Positions 44,728 to 53,809 of a stretch of 64,000 nt of DNA are shown piece by piece. The notes below the pieces were generated by a model. That model saw nothing but the letters and a program-made list of their open reading frames with translations, was not told the DNA's origin and made no database searches. Origin of the DNA: CAWDVH01 sp963805705 (GTDB lineage: Bacteria > Actinomycetota > Actinomycetes > Streptosporangiales > Streptosporangiaceae); NCBI GenBank assembly GCA_963805705.1, contig CAWDVH010000005.1, forward strand, positions 1,240,001 through 1,304,000. The letters are read 5' to 3'. The translations under genes were made by a program, and so were the position numbers. The number at the start of each line of letters is the position of its first letter. Positions within the stretch are counted from its first letter, which is position 1.

Positions 44728-45608
44728 GCGGAGATTCCTCCGGGTTCGATCGGGGTGGTGCGAAGGTGCGTGCTGTTGGGACTGTGCTTGCTATTGGGAC
44801 TGTGGGTGCTGTTAGGACTGTGCGTGCTGTTAGGACTGTGCGTGCTGTTAGGACTGTGCGTGCTGTGGGGGACCTGCGCGAGCGTCGGGGCGGTGACGTG
44901 CGTGGTGCAGATCCCGTCCCCGTGCGCGATGGTCGCCAGGCGCTGCACGGGCGTTCCGAGCAGCCGGCCGAACGCCTCGGTCTCCGCCTCGCACAGCTGC
45001 GGGAACTCGGCGGCCACGTGAGCGACCGGGCAGTGATGCTGGCAGAGCTGCTCGCCCATGCCCGCGCTCTCGCCCTGGCCGGCGGCCGGGGCGCCGCTGG
45101 CCGAGGCAGCATATCCGTCGGCCGACAGGGCCTCGGCCAGTGCCTGTACCCGGCCGTGAGCTGGTGCTGCCTCAACCGCCGGGCGGTACCTGGCCTCCAG
45201 GTCAGCGACCTGACGGCGGGCGAACTCGGCGACCGCGCCTGGCCCGGCGGTCTCGGCCAGGAACCGCAGGGCACTGGTGGCCAGATCGTCGTAGGCGTTC
45301 TCGAAGGCGCTGCGGCCCGAGTCAGTGATCGCGAACAGCCGGGCTGGCCGGCCGCGTCCCCGGTTCCCGTAGGTCCTGGCGATCCGGGTCTCGATCATGC
45401 CGTCGGCCTGGAGGTTGTCGAGGTGACGGCGGATAGCGGCCGGGGTCAGGCCCAGCCTGGCGCTCAGGCCGGCCGCGGTAGCAGGCCCGTTCTCCAGGAT
45501 GAGACGCGCGATGCGCCCCCTGGTGCCCCGTTCCGAGCCGGTCTGGGCAGGCGCAGCACTGTGCCCGGCGCCGCCCTGGGCGCCCGGTGCCGTGCCTGCC
45601 AGTCCCAT
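44724..45608 (-). CDS. sufR: Fe-S-sensing transcriptional repressor SufR
   Basis: About 294 residues from ATG 45608 (a GTG three codons upstream is possible). The winged helix covers about 30-95: R-I-A-R-L-I-L-E-N-G-P-A-T-A-A-G-L-S-A-R, then L-T-P-A-A-I-R-R-H-L-D-N-L. The cluster-binding cysteines are in Q-L-C-Q-H-H-C-P-V-A-H-V-A and F-P-Q-L-C-E-A-E (typical SufR C-x12-C-x-C-like cluster set). SufR represses the suf operon when its 4Fe-4S cluster is intact. The C-terminus carries six T-H-S-P-N-S units from a minisatellite, not part of normal SufR. Confidence 0.92.
   Translation of the reverse strand: MGLAGTAPGAQGGAGHSAAPAQTGSERGTRGRIARLILENGPATAAGLSARLGLTPAAIRRHLDNLQADGMIETRIARTYGNRGRGRPARLFAITDSGRSAFENAYDDLATSALRFLAETAGPGAVAEFARRQVADLEARYRPAVEAAPAHGRVQALAEALSADGYAASASGAPAAGQGESAGMGEQLCQHHCPVAHVAAEFPQLCEAETEAFGRLLGTPVQRLATIAHGDGICTTHVTAPTLAQVPHSTHSPNSTHSPNSTHSPNSTHSPNSKHSPNSTHLRTTPIEPGGISA
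44770..44870 (-). repeat. In-frame 18-bp minisatellite at the sufR 3' end
   Basis: About six copies of an 18-bp unit (GTGCTGTTAGGACTGTGC on the plus strand) encode T-H-S-P-N-S repeats. The units have lower GC and different codon use from the rest of sufR, so the array looks recently expanded. Confidence 0.92.
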
Positions 45609-45699
45609 TCTTTTCACAACATCATTGTGCCGTAAATGCTTCCGCCTCCGCAATCCGCCCCCCGCCTAGCGCCGTCCGCTTGCTCCGCCGCCCTCCGGA

Positions 45700-45759
45700 A
45701 ACCCGATGGATGTGACACCCATCGGGTTGTAGGCCGTTGAAATTCACATCCATCGGGTT
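45700..45759. repeat. Dispersed 59-bp palindromic repeat, copy A
   Basis: The block contains an inverted box AACCCGATGGATGTG, an adjoining CACCCATCGGGTT, and a direct box CACATCCATCGGGTT. It aligns without gaps to 60785-60843, 50 of 59 bases identical. It lies between the sufR start and the SCO6745-like gene. Confidence 0.85.
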
Positions 45760-45834
45760 ACTGTCAGGCGGATGACCCGGCTTGACCTAGTCTGCTGGCA
45801 GATCCCGCACTTGTCGTGCCGAGGAGGGCTCACG

Positions 45835-46767
45835 GTGGAAAGCGCGGCGCAGACGGCTCGGCGGTTGTGGCGGATGTTGGAGCCGGTGCACACGGTCACC
45901 TACTTTGCCCCTGAGGCGCTGGATGCGTTCGTGCGGGCCGGGCTGCGCGGCTTCTGGCGCGGGTACTTCGCCGGCCGCGCGGCGCCGATCGGCGCGGTCG
46001 GCGCGGCGCCGGTGGTGGCTTCCTTCTTCAGCTTCGCCCCGTCGATGGTCGCCAGAGCCGTGCCGGCCGTCTGGGAGCTGATCACCCCGCAGGACGCGCT
46101 GCAGGTGCGCTCGGACGGTGCCGTGGCCGCGCTGCGGCAGCTGCTCGGCATCGATGCGGGCGAGAAGGTGCCCGCGCCGGCCGCCGCGGCCGCGGACCTG
46201 CTGCTGGGCATTATCAACGGCCTGGACGGGGCCGGGCGCCCGCTCGGCGCGCCGAATGCGGCCCTGCCCGTTCCCGGTGAGCCCCTGGCCCGGCTCTGGC
46301 ATGCCGCGACCGTGCTGCGCGAGCACCGGGGTGACGGGCACGTCGCGGCGCTGGTGGCGGCCGGCCTGGACGGCTGCGAGGCGCTGGTGCTGCGGACCGC
46401 GGCCGATCTGGTCCAGGCCGGGGGCGCGGCGGGCGCGCTGACGGCGCCGAGCTGGCCGCGCGAGCGGATCCAGCCGGCGCGGGGCTGGACGGACGAGCAG
46501 TGGGATCAGGCGGCAGCCCGGCTGGCCGAGCGGGGCTTGATCGACGCCGATGGCGTGGCCACTGTTGATGGCGCAGCGGTGCACCGAGCGGTGGAACAGG
46601 CAACTGATCTGGCCGCGGCCCGGCCCTGGGCCGCCCTCCGCCCGGCCGGGATAGAAGAGCTGGCGGATGCGCTCGCTCCGATCGCGCAGGCATCGGCCGC
46701 CGTGCTGCCGTTCCCCAATCCAATCGGCATCTGGCCGCCGGGGGCAGCCGCCGGGCAGCGGGCCTGA
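45835..46767 (+). CDS. SCO6745-family hypothetical protein
   Basis: About 310 residues from GTG 45835, seven bases after GGAGGG. The start A-R-R-L-W-R-M-L-E-P-V-H-T-V-T-Y-F-A-P-E-A and R-G-F-W-R-G-Y-F-A-G-R-A-A-P-I-G are the signature of the actinobacterial SCO6745 family (also seen as SalK-like). The helical C-terminus ends with a mid-length helix-turn-helix-like segment, W-D-Q-A-A-A-R-L-A-E-R-G-L-I-D. The biochemical role of the family is not known to me. It reads toward the P450, 56 bases away. Confidence 0.78.
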   Translation: MESAAQTARRLWRMLEPVHTVTYFAPEALDAFVRAGLRGFWRGYFAGRAAPIGAVGAAPVVASFFSFAPSMVARAVPAVWELITPQDALQVRSDGAVAALRQLLGIDAGEKVPAPAAAAADLLLGIINGLDGAGRPLGAPNAALPVPGEPLARLWHAATVLREHRGDGHVAALVAAGLDGCEALVLRTAADLVQAGGAAGALTAPSWPRERIQPARGWTDEQWDQAAARLAERGLIDADGVATVDGAAVHRAVEQATDLAAARPWAALRPAGIEELADALAPIAQASAAVLPFPNPIGIWPPGAAAGQRA

Positions 46768-46823
46768 GGGCGGTCGGCGACGCGGGAAACAGCAGCCAGG
46801 CAAAGGACGCGGAGGGAAAGAGC

Positions 46824-48268
46824 GTGCCGGACGAAGGCGAGAACGTGCCGAGCGGGAACGGGCCTGACCAGAGCGGGCCTGACCAGAGCGGGCCTGGCCA
46901 GAACGGGCCAGCCGGGGACGGGAGCGGCGGGGGACGTGGCGCGGCGCAGCACGGCGGCGGGCGGATGCCGCTGGCCGACCTGGCGGACCCGGCGGTCCTG
47001 CCGAATCCCTATCCGGTCCTGGCCAAGCTGCGCGAGGCGTCGCCGTTCGCCGAGTTCGACGGAGCACTGGTGGTCCTCGGCGGTCATGCCGACTGCTCGC
47101 GGATCCTGCGCGACCCGCAGGTCAGCAGTGAGCGGTCCAGGTCGCGGCTGGCGCCGCCAGGGCTGGACCCGCGGGCCCAGTCCTTCCTGTCCCTCGACCC
47201 CCCCGATCACACCCGGCTGCGGCGGCTGGTATCGAAGGCATTCACGGCCCGCGTCGTGTCCGCGCTCGCGCCACGGATCCGCAGCCTGGCCGACGAGCTC
47301 ATCACGGCGGCCGATTCGGGCGAGCCGGGCCCGGGCGAGCCGGGCACCGGCGAATCGGGCCGAGGCGAGCCGAGCCCGGGCGAATCGAGCACCGGCGGGG
47401 CCGCTGCGCCCGGTGGCTCCGGGGAGCTGGAACTGGTCAGCCAGCTCGCCTACCCGCTGCCCGTCCGGATCATCTCCGAGATGCTCGGCGTCCCGGTGGA
47501 GGACCACGCCCGCTTCGCCGGCTGGTCGGCCCGGCTGGCGTCCTCGCTGCAGCCGCCCTTGCTCACCGCGGACCCGCAGACGCGGGTTGCCGCTCAGCAG
47601 GCCCGGCTCGAATTCGCGGACTATTTCCGCGAGCTGATCGCCGCGCGCCGGGCCGGCCCGCCGACGACCTGCTGTCGGAGCTGATCCGGGCCGAGGACGA
47701 AGGCGAGCGGCTGACCGAGGACGAGCTGATCGCCACCTGCGTGCTGCTGCTGGTCGCCGGCCATGAGACAACGGTCGGCCTGATCTCGAACGCGATTCTC
47801 GCGCTGCTGCGGCACCCGGAGCAGTTCGCCGCCCTGCGCGCGGACCCGGACCTGGCGGCCGGCGTGGTCGAGGAGACGCTGCGCTATGACGCACCGGTGC
47901 AGATGACCGGCCGGGTCACCCGCAGCGAGATGCAGATCGGCGATGTAACCGCGGCCGAGGGCACGGTCCTGCTGCTCCTGCTCGCCGCCACCGGCCGCGA
48001 CCCCGCCGCATTCGCCGACCCGGACCGGTTCGACATCCGGCGCGCCGCGGGCAGCCACCTCGCGTTCGCGGCCGGACCGCATTTCTGCCTGGGGGCGCCG
48101 CTGGCCCGGCTGGAGGCGATCATCACGCTCCAGGCGTTCGCGGCCAGGGTCGCCGAGCCCGAGCTGGACGAGGCCCGCCTGGTCTACAAGCCCAACCTCA
48201 ACCTGCGCGGCCCCGAGCGCCTGGTCGTCGCCTTCAGCGACGTCCGTCCCGCGGTCAGACCTAGCTGA
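46824..48268 (+). pseudogene. Cytochrome P450, interrupted by an apparent frameshift
   Basis: GTG 46824 follows GGAGGGA. An N-terminal G-P-D-Q-S repeat tail (about 40 residues) precedes the P450 core: L-P-N-P-Y-P-V-L-A-K-L-R, then L-D-P-P-D-H-T-R-L-R-R-L-V. The first frame ends at 47684. From about 47660 the second frame continues D-D-L-L-S-E-L-I-R-A, the I-helix L-L-L-V-A-G-H-E-T-T-V, E-T-L-R-Y-D and the haem loop F-A-A-G-P-H-F-C-L-G-A-P-L-A-R-L-E. A one-base loss at about 47655-47665 explains the break. A second insertion of G-E-P-G-P type repeats sits near 47322-47400. Probable soluble monooxygenase; substrate unknown. Confidence 0.9.
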
Positions 48269-48341
48269 GCCGTCACGCCGTCAGCCTGAGCTGACGCGCC
48301 GATCTGGACCTTCTGGTGGGACTGACCGCACCGCGAGCCGC

Positions 48342-49148
48342 TCAGGTCAGGAAGCCGCGGAGCAGCGCGCCGGTGCCCTCCAGGTGCTCGGCGACCGCGC
48401 GGCGGGCGAGCTCGGCATCGCCCGCCAGGATGGCATCGACGATGGCCGCGTGCTGGCCAGTGGTGTGAGCGATGTTGCGCCGCAGGACGGGGATCGCGTT
48501 CAGCAGGTCGTTCAGCCGCATCCGCGCGTCGGTGCACGCGGCGGTCAGCAGGCTGGATCCGGTGAGTTCCGCGATAGACAGGTGAAACAGGGTGTCCAGC
48601 CGCCGGTAGTCCTGGGGGGACGCGCCGTTGACATCGGCGAGCCGGGCGAGCAGTACCTCGCGCGGTCGCGGCCCGGCCTCGGGCGGCCGGTCTTCCGGCT
48701 CACGCGGCCGGTCCCCCGGCTCATGTGGCCGGTCCCCCGCTTCCTGGCCGGCGGCCTGCGCGTGCAGCCTCGCTAGTGCCTCGGCCGCGCCGGTCTCCAC
48801 GGCCAGCCGGAACGTCAGCGCGTCGGAGAGCTTGTCCCCGTCCTCGCGGACCAGGCGGCGCAGTTCCCCCTGGCCCGGTACCGGCGGCGTATAGATGATG
48901 AACGTCCCGCCGAAACGCCCCCGGCGCGACTCGACATAGCCGGCCTGCGCAAGCTCGCCGATCGCGTCGCGCAGGGTCAGCCGGCTGATGCCGAGCTGGG
49001 CGGCCAGCTCGCGCTCGGCCGGGAACCGCTCGCCGGGCCCGATCAGGCCGAGCTTGATGACGGTCAGGAGCCGCTCGACCGTCTCCTCGAACGCGTTGCC
49101 CGCGCGGACCGGCCGCAGGACGCCAGGCAGATCCAGGCCGATGCTCAC
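48342..49148 (-). CDS. FadR/GntR-family transcriptional regulator
   Basis: About 268 residues from GTG 49148, which follows GGAGGGGG. The winged helix (about 12-75) is clear: F-P-A-E-R-E-L-A-A-Q-L-G-I-S-R-L-T-L-R-D-A-I-G-E-L, followed by G-Y-V-E-S-R-R-G-R-F-G-G-T-F. A helical FadR C-terminal ligand domain (FCD) follows, interrupted at about residues 130-155 by an Arg-Pro-Glu repeat from an 18-bp minisatellite. It is divergent from the permease gene with a palindromic operator between them, so it likely controls the downstream polyamine-type cluster. Confidence 0.9.
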   Translation of the reverse strand: MSIGLDLPGVLRPVRAGNAFEETVERLLTVIKLGLIGPGERFPAERELAAQLGISRLTLRDAIGELAQAGYVESRRGRFGGTFIIYTPPVPGQGELRRLVREDGDKLSDALTFRLAVETGAAEALARLHAQAAGQEAGDRPHEPGDRPREPEDRPPEAGPRPREVLLARLADVNGASPQDYRRLDTLFHLSIAELTGSSLLTAACTDARMRLNDLLNAIPVLRRNIAHTTGQHAAIVDAILAGDAELARRAVAEHLEGTGALLRGFLT

Positions 49149-49267
49149 TACCCCCTCCGCTCGGATGACGCTTCGGATGGCGCCTGAGCTTCCCGCTGAG
49201 ACGGCACAGCCGGATGCCCCTGGGGGCCCTGGTGACCAATCTGCTCCGTGGGTCTTGACATTGCCGC

Positions 49268-49300
49268 AGACCAGTCCATCATTGGTCTGATAATAGACCA
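49268..49300. promoter_or_regulatory. GntR/FadR-type operator
   Basis: TGGTCT (49283-49288) and AGACCA (49295-49300) form a perfect 6-bp inverted repeat with a 6-base A/T-rich centre. A third half-site AGACCA is at 49268-49273. The TGGTC-type half-sites match the FadR-family style, and the site lies between the divergent regulator and permease genes. Confidence 0.65.
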
Positions 49301-49339
49301 TTAAAAACCGGTGGTCAGCCCCGCGCACCCGGACGCTGA

Positions 49340-49433
49340 CCGCCAGAGCACCCTGGCCCGTACCTCCAGAGCACCGTTGCCAGTACCACCAGAAACACCC
49401 TTGTCCGTACCACCAGAACGTCCTTGCCAGCCC
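49340..49433. repeat. Imperfect 25-bp tandem repeat in the permease 5' region
   Basis: About four diverged units of the type GTACCACCAGARCRYCCTTG lie between the operator and the permease start. The remainder of the 303-base gap (49149-49451) contains the operator and no other feature. Confidence 0.7.
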
Positions 49434-49451
49434 TGACTCAAGGAGCCCGCC

Positions 49452-50990
49452 GTGGCGGTCAACGAGCAAGCGGCCCCAACGCCGCTCGGAAGTGACGAAG
49501 AAACTCTCCATCAGCTCGGCTACGCCCAGGAGCTGCGCAGGCGAATGTCGGGGTTCTCCAACTTCGCCGTGTCCTTCACGATCATCTCGATCCTGTCCGG
49601 CTGCCTGACCTTGTACAGCTTCGGCATGCTCACCGGCGGGCCGGTCGTGATTACCTGGGGCTGGCCGATCGTCGGGATCATGACGCTGTTCGTCGGGCTG
49701 GCCATGGCCGAGGTCTGCTCCAGCTTCCCCACCGCGGGCGGGCTGTATTACTGGTCAGCCAAGCTGGCCCGCCGCAACGGGGCGGCCTGGTCCTGGTTCA
49801 CCGGCTGGTTCAACTTCCTCGGCCAGGTGGCGGTCACGGCCGGCATCGACTTCGGCTGCGCGCTGTTCATCAACGCGTTCCTCGCCCTTCAGTTTGGCGT
49901 CAGCGAGGCCCACTGGGTCACGATCTTGATCTTCGCGATCGTGCTGCTGGTGCACGGGCTGGTCAACCAGTTCGGCATCCGGCTGGTCGCGCTGCTGAAC
50001 GACGTCAGCGTCTGGTGGCACATCACCGGCGTGCTGATCATCGTCGGCGCGCTGACCTTCGGCCTCCAGCATGGCGCGCATCACCAGTCAGCCAGCTTCG
50101 TCTTCACGCACTTCAACAACGGGACCGGCCTGACCGTCGGGCACTGGTACATACTCCTGATCGGCCTGCTGCTGGCCCAGTACACCTTCACCGGCTATGA
50201 CGCCTCCGCGCATATGACCGAGGAGACCCGCTCCGCGGCTCGCAGCGGCCCGCGAGGCATCGTGATGTCGATCATCGTGTCGCTGATCGCCGGCTGGATC
50301 CTCCTGATCGGGGTCACGTTCGCGATCCAGAACTACGCGACCGAGTCGACGGCCTACGTGGCGCCGGCCCAGATCTTCGTCGACGCGGTCGGGAAGACCG
50401 GCGGTGAGCTGCTGCTGCTCATCGCGATCGGAGCCCAGCTGTTCTGCGGGATGTCGTCGATCACCGCCAACTCCCGGATGATCTACGCGTTCTCGCGCGA
50501 CGGCGCGCTGCCCGGCTCCGCGCTCTGGCACCGGGTCAACAAGCGCACCAGGACGCCGACCAACGCGATCTGGCTCGCGGCGGCGGGCGCGCTCATCCTC
50601 GGCCTGCCCTACCTCTGGAACAGCGCCGCCTACTTCGCGGTCACCTCGATCGCGACGATCGGCCTGTACATCGCCTATGTCACGCCGACCTTCCTGCGGC
50701 TCCGCCTGGGCGCCAGCTTCCAGCGCGGTCCCTGGCACCTGGGCCGGTGGAGCTACGTCGTCGGCATCATCGCGGTGGTCTGGGTCGTGTTCATCACCAT
50801 CCTGTTCCTGCTCCCGCAGGCCGGCCCGATCGGCTTCAAGACCTTCAATTACGCGATCGTGGCCGTGGGCGTGGTGCTCGGCTTCGCCACCATCTACTGG
50901 CTGGTCTCGGCGAAGAACTGGTTCACCGGCCCGAGGGTGCAGGGCACGGCCGAGGAACTGGCGGCGATCGAGCGGGAACTCGCATCGTGA
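49452..50990 (+). CDS. APC-family amino acid/polyamine permease
   Basis: A 512-residue protein starting at GTG 49452 after AAGGAG. About twelve hydrophobic segments are visible. The first helix region F-S-N-F-A-V-S-F-T-I-I-S-I-L-S-G and W-G-W-P-I-V-G-I-M are typical of the GABA/choline-permease (BAT1-like) branch of the APC superfamily. It should import GABA, putrescine or a related amine. Its stop overlaps the start of the next gene (GTGA). Confidence 0.9.
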   Translation: MAVNEQAAPTPLGSDEETLHQLGYAQELRRRMSGFSNFAVSFTIISILSGCLTLYSFGMLTGGPVVITWGWPIVGIMTLFVGLAMAEVCSSFPTAGGLYYWSAKLARRNGAAWSWFTGWFNFLGQVAVTAGIDFGCALFINAFLALQFGVSEAHWVTILIFAIVLLVHGLVNQFGIRLVALLNDVSVWWHITGVLIIVGALTFGLQHGAHHQSASFVFTHFNNGTGLTVGHWYILLIGLLLAQYTFTGYDASAHMTEETRSAARSGPRGIVMSIIVSLIAGWILLIGVTFAIQNYATESTAYVAPAQIFVDAVGKTGGELLLLIAIGAQLFCGMSSITANSRMIYAFSRDGALPGSALWHRVNKRTRTPTNAIWLAAAGALILGLPYLWNSAAYFAVTSIATIGLYIAYVTPTFLRLRLGASFQRGPWHLGRWSYVVGIIAVVWVVFITILFLLPQAGPIGFKTFNYAIVAVGVVLGFATIYWLVSAKNWFTGPRVQGTAEELAAIERELAS

Positions 50991-52378
50991 CCGATCTTCG
51001 CGGCGGCCTGGCCGCGAGCCCGAGGCCCGGCATGATGACCCAGGAGCAGCTGCGGGTAGCCGTCGCCGAAGGCGAGATCGACACGGTCGTGCTGGCCTTC
51101 ACCGACATGCAGGGCCGCCTGCAGGGCAAGCGGCTGTCGGCGGAGTTCTTCCTGGACGAGGTGGCCGAGAACTACTCCGAGGGCTGCAACTACCTGCTCG
51201 CGGTCGACGTCGAGATGAACACCGTCGACGGGTACGCGATGTCGTCATGGGCGACCGGCTACGGTGACTTCGTCCTGCGGCCGGACATGGCCACCCTGCG
51301 CAGGATGCCCTGGCACGAGGCCACGGTCCTGGTCATCGCCGACCTGACCTGGCTCGACGGGGCACCGGTCGTCGCGTCGCCGCGGCAGATACTCAAGGCC
51401 CAGACCGACCGGCTGGCCGCGCGCGGCTGGAGCGCGATGACCGGCACCGAGCTGGAGTTCGTGGTGTTCCAGGACTCCTACGAGCAGGCCGCGGCCAAGG
51501 GCTACCGCGACCTGATCCCGGCGAACCAGTACAACGTCGACTACTCCATCGTGGGCACATCCCGGATCGAGCCGCTCCTGCGCAAGATCCGAAACGGCAT
51601 GACGGGCGCCGGTCTGTACGTGGAGTCAGTCAAGGGCGAGTGCAATCTCGGCCAGCACGAGATCGCTTTCCGGTACGCCGAGGCCGTCACCACCTGCGAC
51701 AACCATTCGATCTACAAGACGGGCGCCAAGGAGATCGCGGCCCAGCACGGCGCGAGCGTCACGTTCATGGCCAAGCCCAATGCGGCCGAGGGCAATTCCT
51801 GCCATATCCATCTCTCCCTGCGGGGCCGCGACGGCACGTCCGTGCTGGCCGGTGACGGACCGCACGGGCTGTCCAGGCTCGGCGAGCATTTCCTGGCCGG
51901 CCAGCTCGCCGCGATGCGCGAGCTGACCTTGTGCTACGCGCCGAACATTAACTCCTACAAGCGCTATGTGCCGGGCAGCTTCGCGCCGACCTCAGTGCGC
52001 TGGGGCGTGGACAACAGGAGCTGCGCCCTGCGGCTGGTGGGCCACGGGCCCTCCCTGCGGGTGGAGAACCGGACGCCGGGCGGGGACGTGAACCCTTACC
52101 TGGCGGTGGCGGCGATGATTGCCGCTGGCCTGCATGGCATCGACAACGAGCTGCCGCTTGAGCCGGCCTTCGAGGGAAACGCCTACACCGACACCAGCTC
52201 GCGGGTCCCCGAAACGCTGCGTGATGCCCTGGATCTGTGGGGCAAGAGCGAGCTCGCCGCGCAGTCGTTCGGCACCGAGGTGACCGAGCACTATGCCAAC
52301 TACGCCAGGGTGGAACTGGCCGCCTACGATGCCGCCGTGACCGACTGGGAGCTGCGGCGCTGTTTCGAGCGGCTGTAG
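50987..52378 (+). CDS. Glutamine synthetase-like gamma-glutamylpolyamine synthetase
   Basis: A 463-residue GS-type ligase from GTG 50987. Catalytic features are present: T-E-L-E-F-V-V-F (metal-binding Glu), G-E-C-N-L-G-Q-H-E-I, A-E-G-N-S-C-H-I-H-L-S-L and R-V-E-N-R-T-P-G-G-D-V-N-P-Y. It differs from GlnA in the N-terminal domain and resembles PuuA and the GlnA3/GlnA4-type enzymes of actinobacteria that glutamylate polyamines or ethanolamine. The context (permease, aldehyde dehydrogenase, PuuD-like hydrolase) supports that role; the exact amine is inferred. Confidence 0.88.
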   Translation: MTDLRGGLAASPRPGMMTQEQLRVAVAEGEIDTVVLAFTDMQGRLQGKRLSAEFFLDEVAENYSEGCNYLLAVDVEMNTVDGYAMSSWATGYGDFVLRPDMATLRRMPWHEATVLVIADLTWLDGAPVVASPRQILKAQTDRLAARGWSAMTGTELEFVVFQDSYEQAAAKGYRDLIPANQYNVDYSIVGTSRIEPLLRKIRNGMTGAGLYVESVKGECNLGQHEIAFRYAEAVTTCDNHSIYKTGAKEIAAQHGASVTFMAKPNAAEGNSCHIHLSLRGRDGTSVLAGDGPHGLSRLGEHFLAGQLAAMRELTLCYAPNINSYKRYVPGSFAPTSVRWGVDNRSCALRLVGHGPSLRVENRTPGGDVNPYLAVAAMIAAGLHGIDNELPLEPAFEGNAYTDTSSRVPETLRDALDLWGKSELAAQSFGTEVTEHYANYARVELAAYDAAVTDWELRRCFERL

Positions 52379-52394
52379 GGCGGGGGTCGAGCGC

Positions 52395-53759
52395 ATGTCT
52401 GAATTCACCGTGCTGAATCCGGCCACTGAGGAGCCGGTCAGGACCGTCACCGGTACTTCCGCGAGGGAGGCCGACGCCGCCATCGAGCGCGCGGCCGCAG
52501 CGCAGGCTTCCTGGCGCGCCGTCTCGCCGGGCGATCGCGCGGTCCTGCTGCGCAGGTTCGCCGCCGAGATCGACGCGCATGCGGAGGAGCTGGCCTTCCT
52601 GGAGGTCACGGGCTCGGGTCATCCCATCGGGCAGGCGCGGTGGGAGGCCGCTCATGTGCGTGATGTGCTGCTCTACTACTCGGCCGCGCCCGAGCGCATG
52701 GCCGGCCTGCAGATCCCGGTGGCCGGCGGCCTGAATGTCACCTTCGCCGAGCCACTGGGCGTCGTCGGGCTGATCGTGCCGTGGAACTTCCCGATGCCGA
52801 TCCTGGCCTGGGGAATGGCTCCCGCGCTGGCGGCCGGCAATACGGTCCTGGCCAAGCCGGCCGAGATGACGCCGCTGACCGCGATCAGGATCGGCGAGCT
52901 CGCCCTGGCGGCGGGCATCCCCGAGGGCGTGTTCCAGGTGCTGCCGGGGAAAGGCAGCGTCGTCGGCCAGCGGCTGGTGGACCATCCGGCGGTCCGCAAG
53001 ATCATGTTCACCGGGTCTACCGAGGTCGGCCGGCAGATCATGGCGGGCTGCGCCGCCCAGATCAAGCGGGTCACCCTGGAACTCGGGGGCAAGAACGCCA
53101 ACATCGTCTTCGCCGACGCTGACCTGGAGCGGGCGGCCGCGACCGCCCCGCAGGCGGTGTTCGATAACGCCGGGCAGGACTGCTGCGCCCGGTCCAGGAT
53201 CCTGGTCGAGCGCTCGGTCTTCGGCAAGTTCATGGAGCTGCTCGAGCCCGCGGTCAAGGCGGTCAGGGTCGGCGACCCGGCCCTGACCCAGACCGAGATG
53301 GGGCCGCTGATCTCGGCTGGCCAGCTGGCTTCCGTTTCGGCCTATGTTCCTGAGGGTGCGCCGGTGGCATTCCGCGGCAGCGCGCCGCAGGGGCCGGGTT
53401 TCTGGTTTCCGCCCACGGTGCTGGCCCCGGTGGCGCTCGATGCGCCGGCCTACACCCAAGAGGTCTTCGGCCCGGTGGTCACGGTCACCCCGTTCGCGGA
53501 CGAGGCCGATGCGGTGGCGATCGCCAACGACACGCCCTACGGCCTGTCCGGATCGATCTGGACGCAGAACGTGGGCCGGGCGATCCGGGTGGCCAGGGCG
53601 GTCGAGAGCGGCAATCTGTCGGTGAACTCGCACTCATCGGTGCGGTACTGGACGCCTTTCGGCGGGTTCAAGCAGTCGGGCCTGGGCCGCGAGCTCGGCC
53701 CGGACGCGCTGGACTCCTTCACCGACATCAAGAATGTCTTCATTTCCACCGAGGAGTGA
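52395..53759 (+). CDS. Aldehyde dehydrogenase family protein
   Basis: A 454-residue NAD(P)-dependent dehydrogenase. Motifs are V-P-W-N-F-P-M-P (near 129), V-T-L-E-L-G-G-K-N-A-N-I-V (Glu229) and F-D-N-A-G-Q-D-C-C-A-R-S-R with catalytic Cys263. It should oxidise the aldehyde produced from the gamma-glutamyl-amine, as PuuC does. ATG 52395 is 16 bases after the synthetase stop. Confidence 0.92.
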   Translation: MSEFTVLNPATEEPVRTVTGTSAREADAAIERAAAAQASWRAVSPGDRAVLLRRFAAEIDAHAEELAFLEVTGSGHPIGQARWEAAHVRDVLLYYSAAPERMAGLQIPVAGGLNVTFAEPLGVVGLIVPWNFPMPILAWGMAPALAAGNTVLAKPAEMTPLTAIRIGELALAAGIPEGVFQVLPGKGSVVGQRLVDHPAVRKIMFTGSTEVGRQIMAGCAAQIKRVTLELGGKNANIVFADADLERAAATAPQAVFDNAGQDCCARSRILVERSVFGKFMELLEPAVKAVRVGDPALTQTEMGPLISAGQLASVSAYVPEGAPVAFRGSAPQGPGFWFPPTVLAPVALDAPAYTQEVFGPVVTVTPFADEADAVAIANDTPYGLSGSIWTQNVGRAIRVARAVESGNLSVNSHSSVRYWTPFGGFKQSGLGRELGPDALDSFTDIKNVFISTEE

Positions 53760-53809
53760 GCCGTCGCCACCTAGGCCGGGGCGTCGTCACGCATGCAGGG
53801 CAGGGAAGG

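Noticed and set aside
50747..50986. Longer N-terminus for the GS-like ligase
   Set aside because: That stretch overlaps the permease gene in another frame, while the GTG at 50987 gives the usual GTGA overlap and family length.
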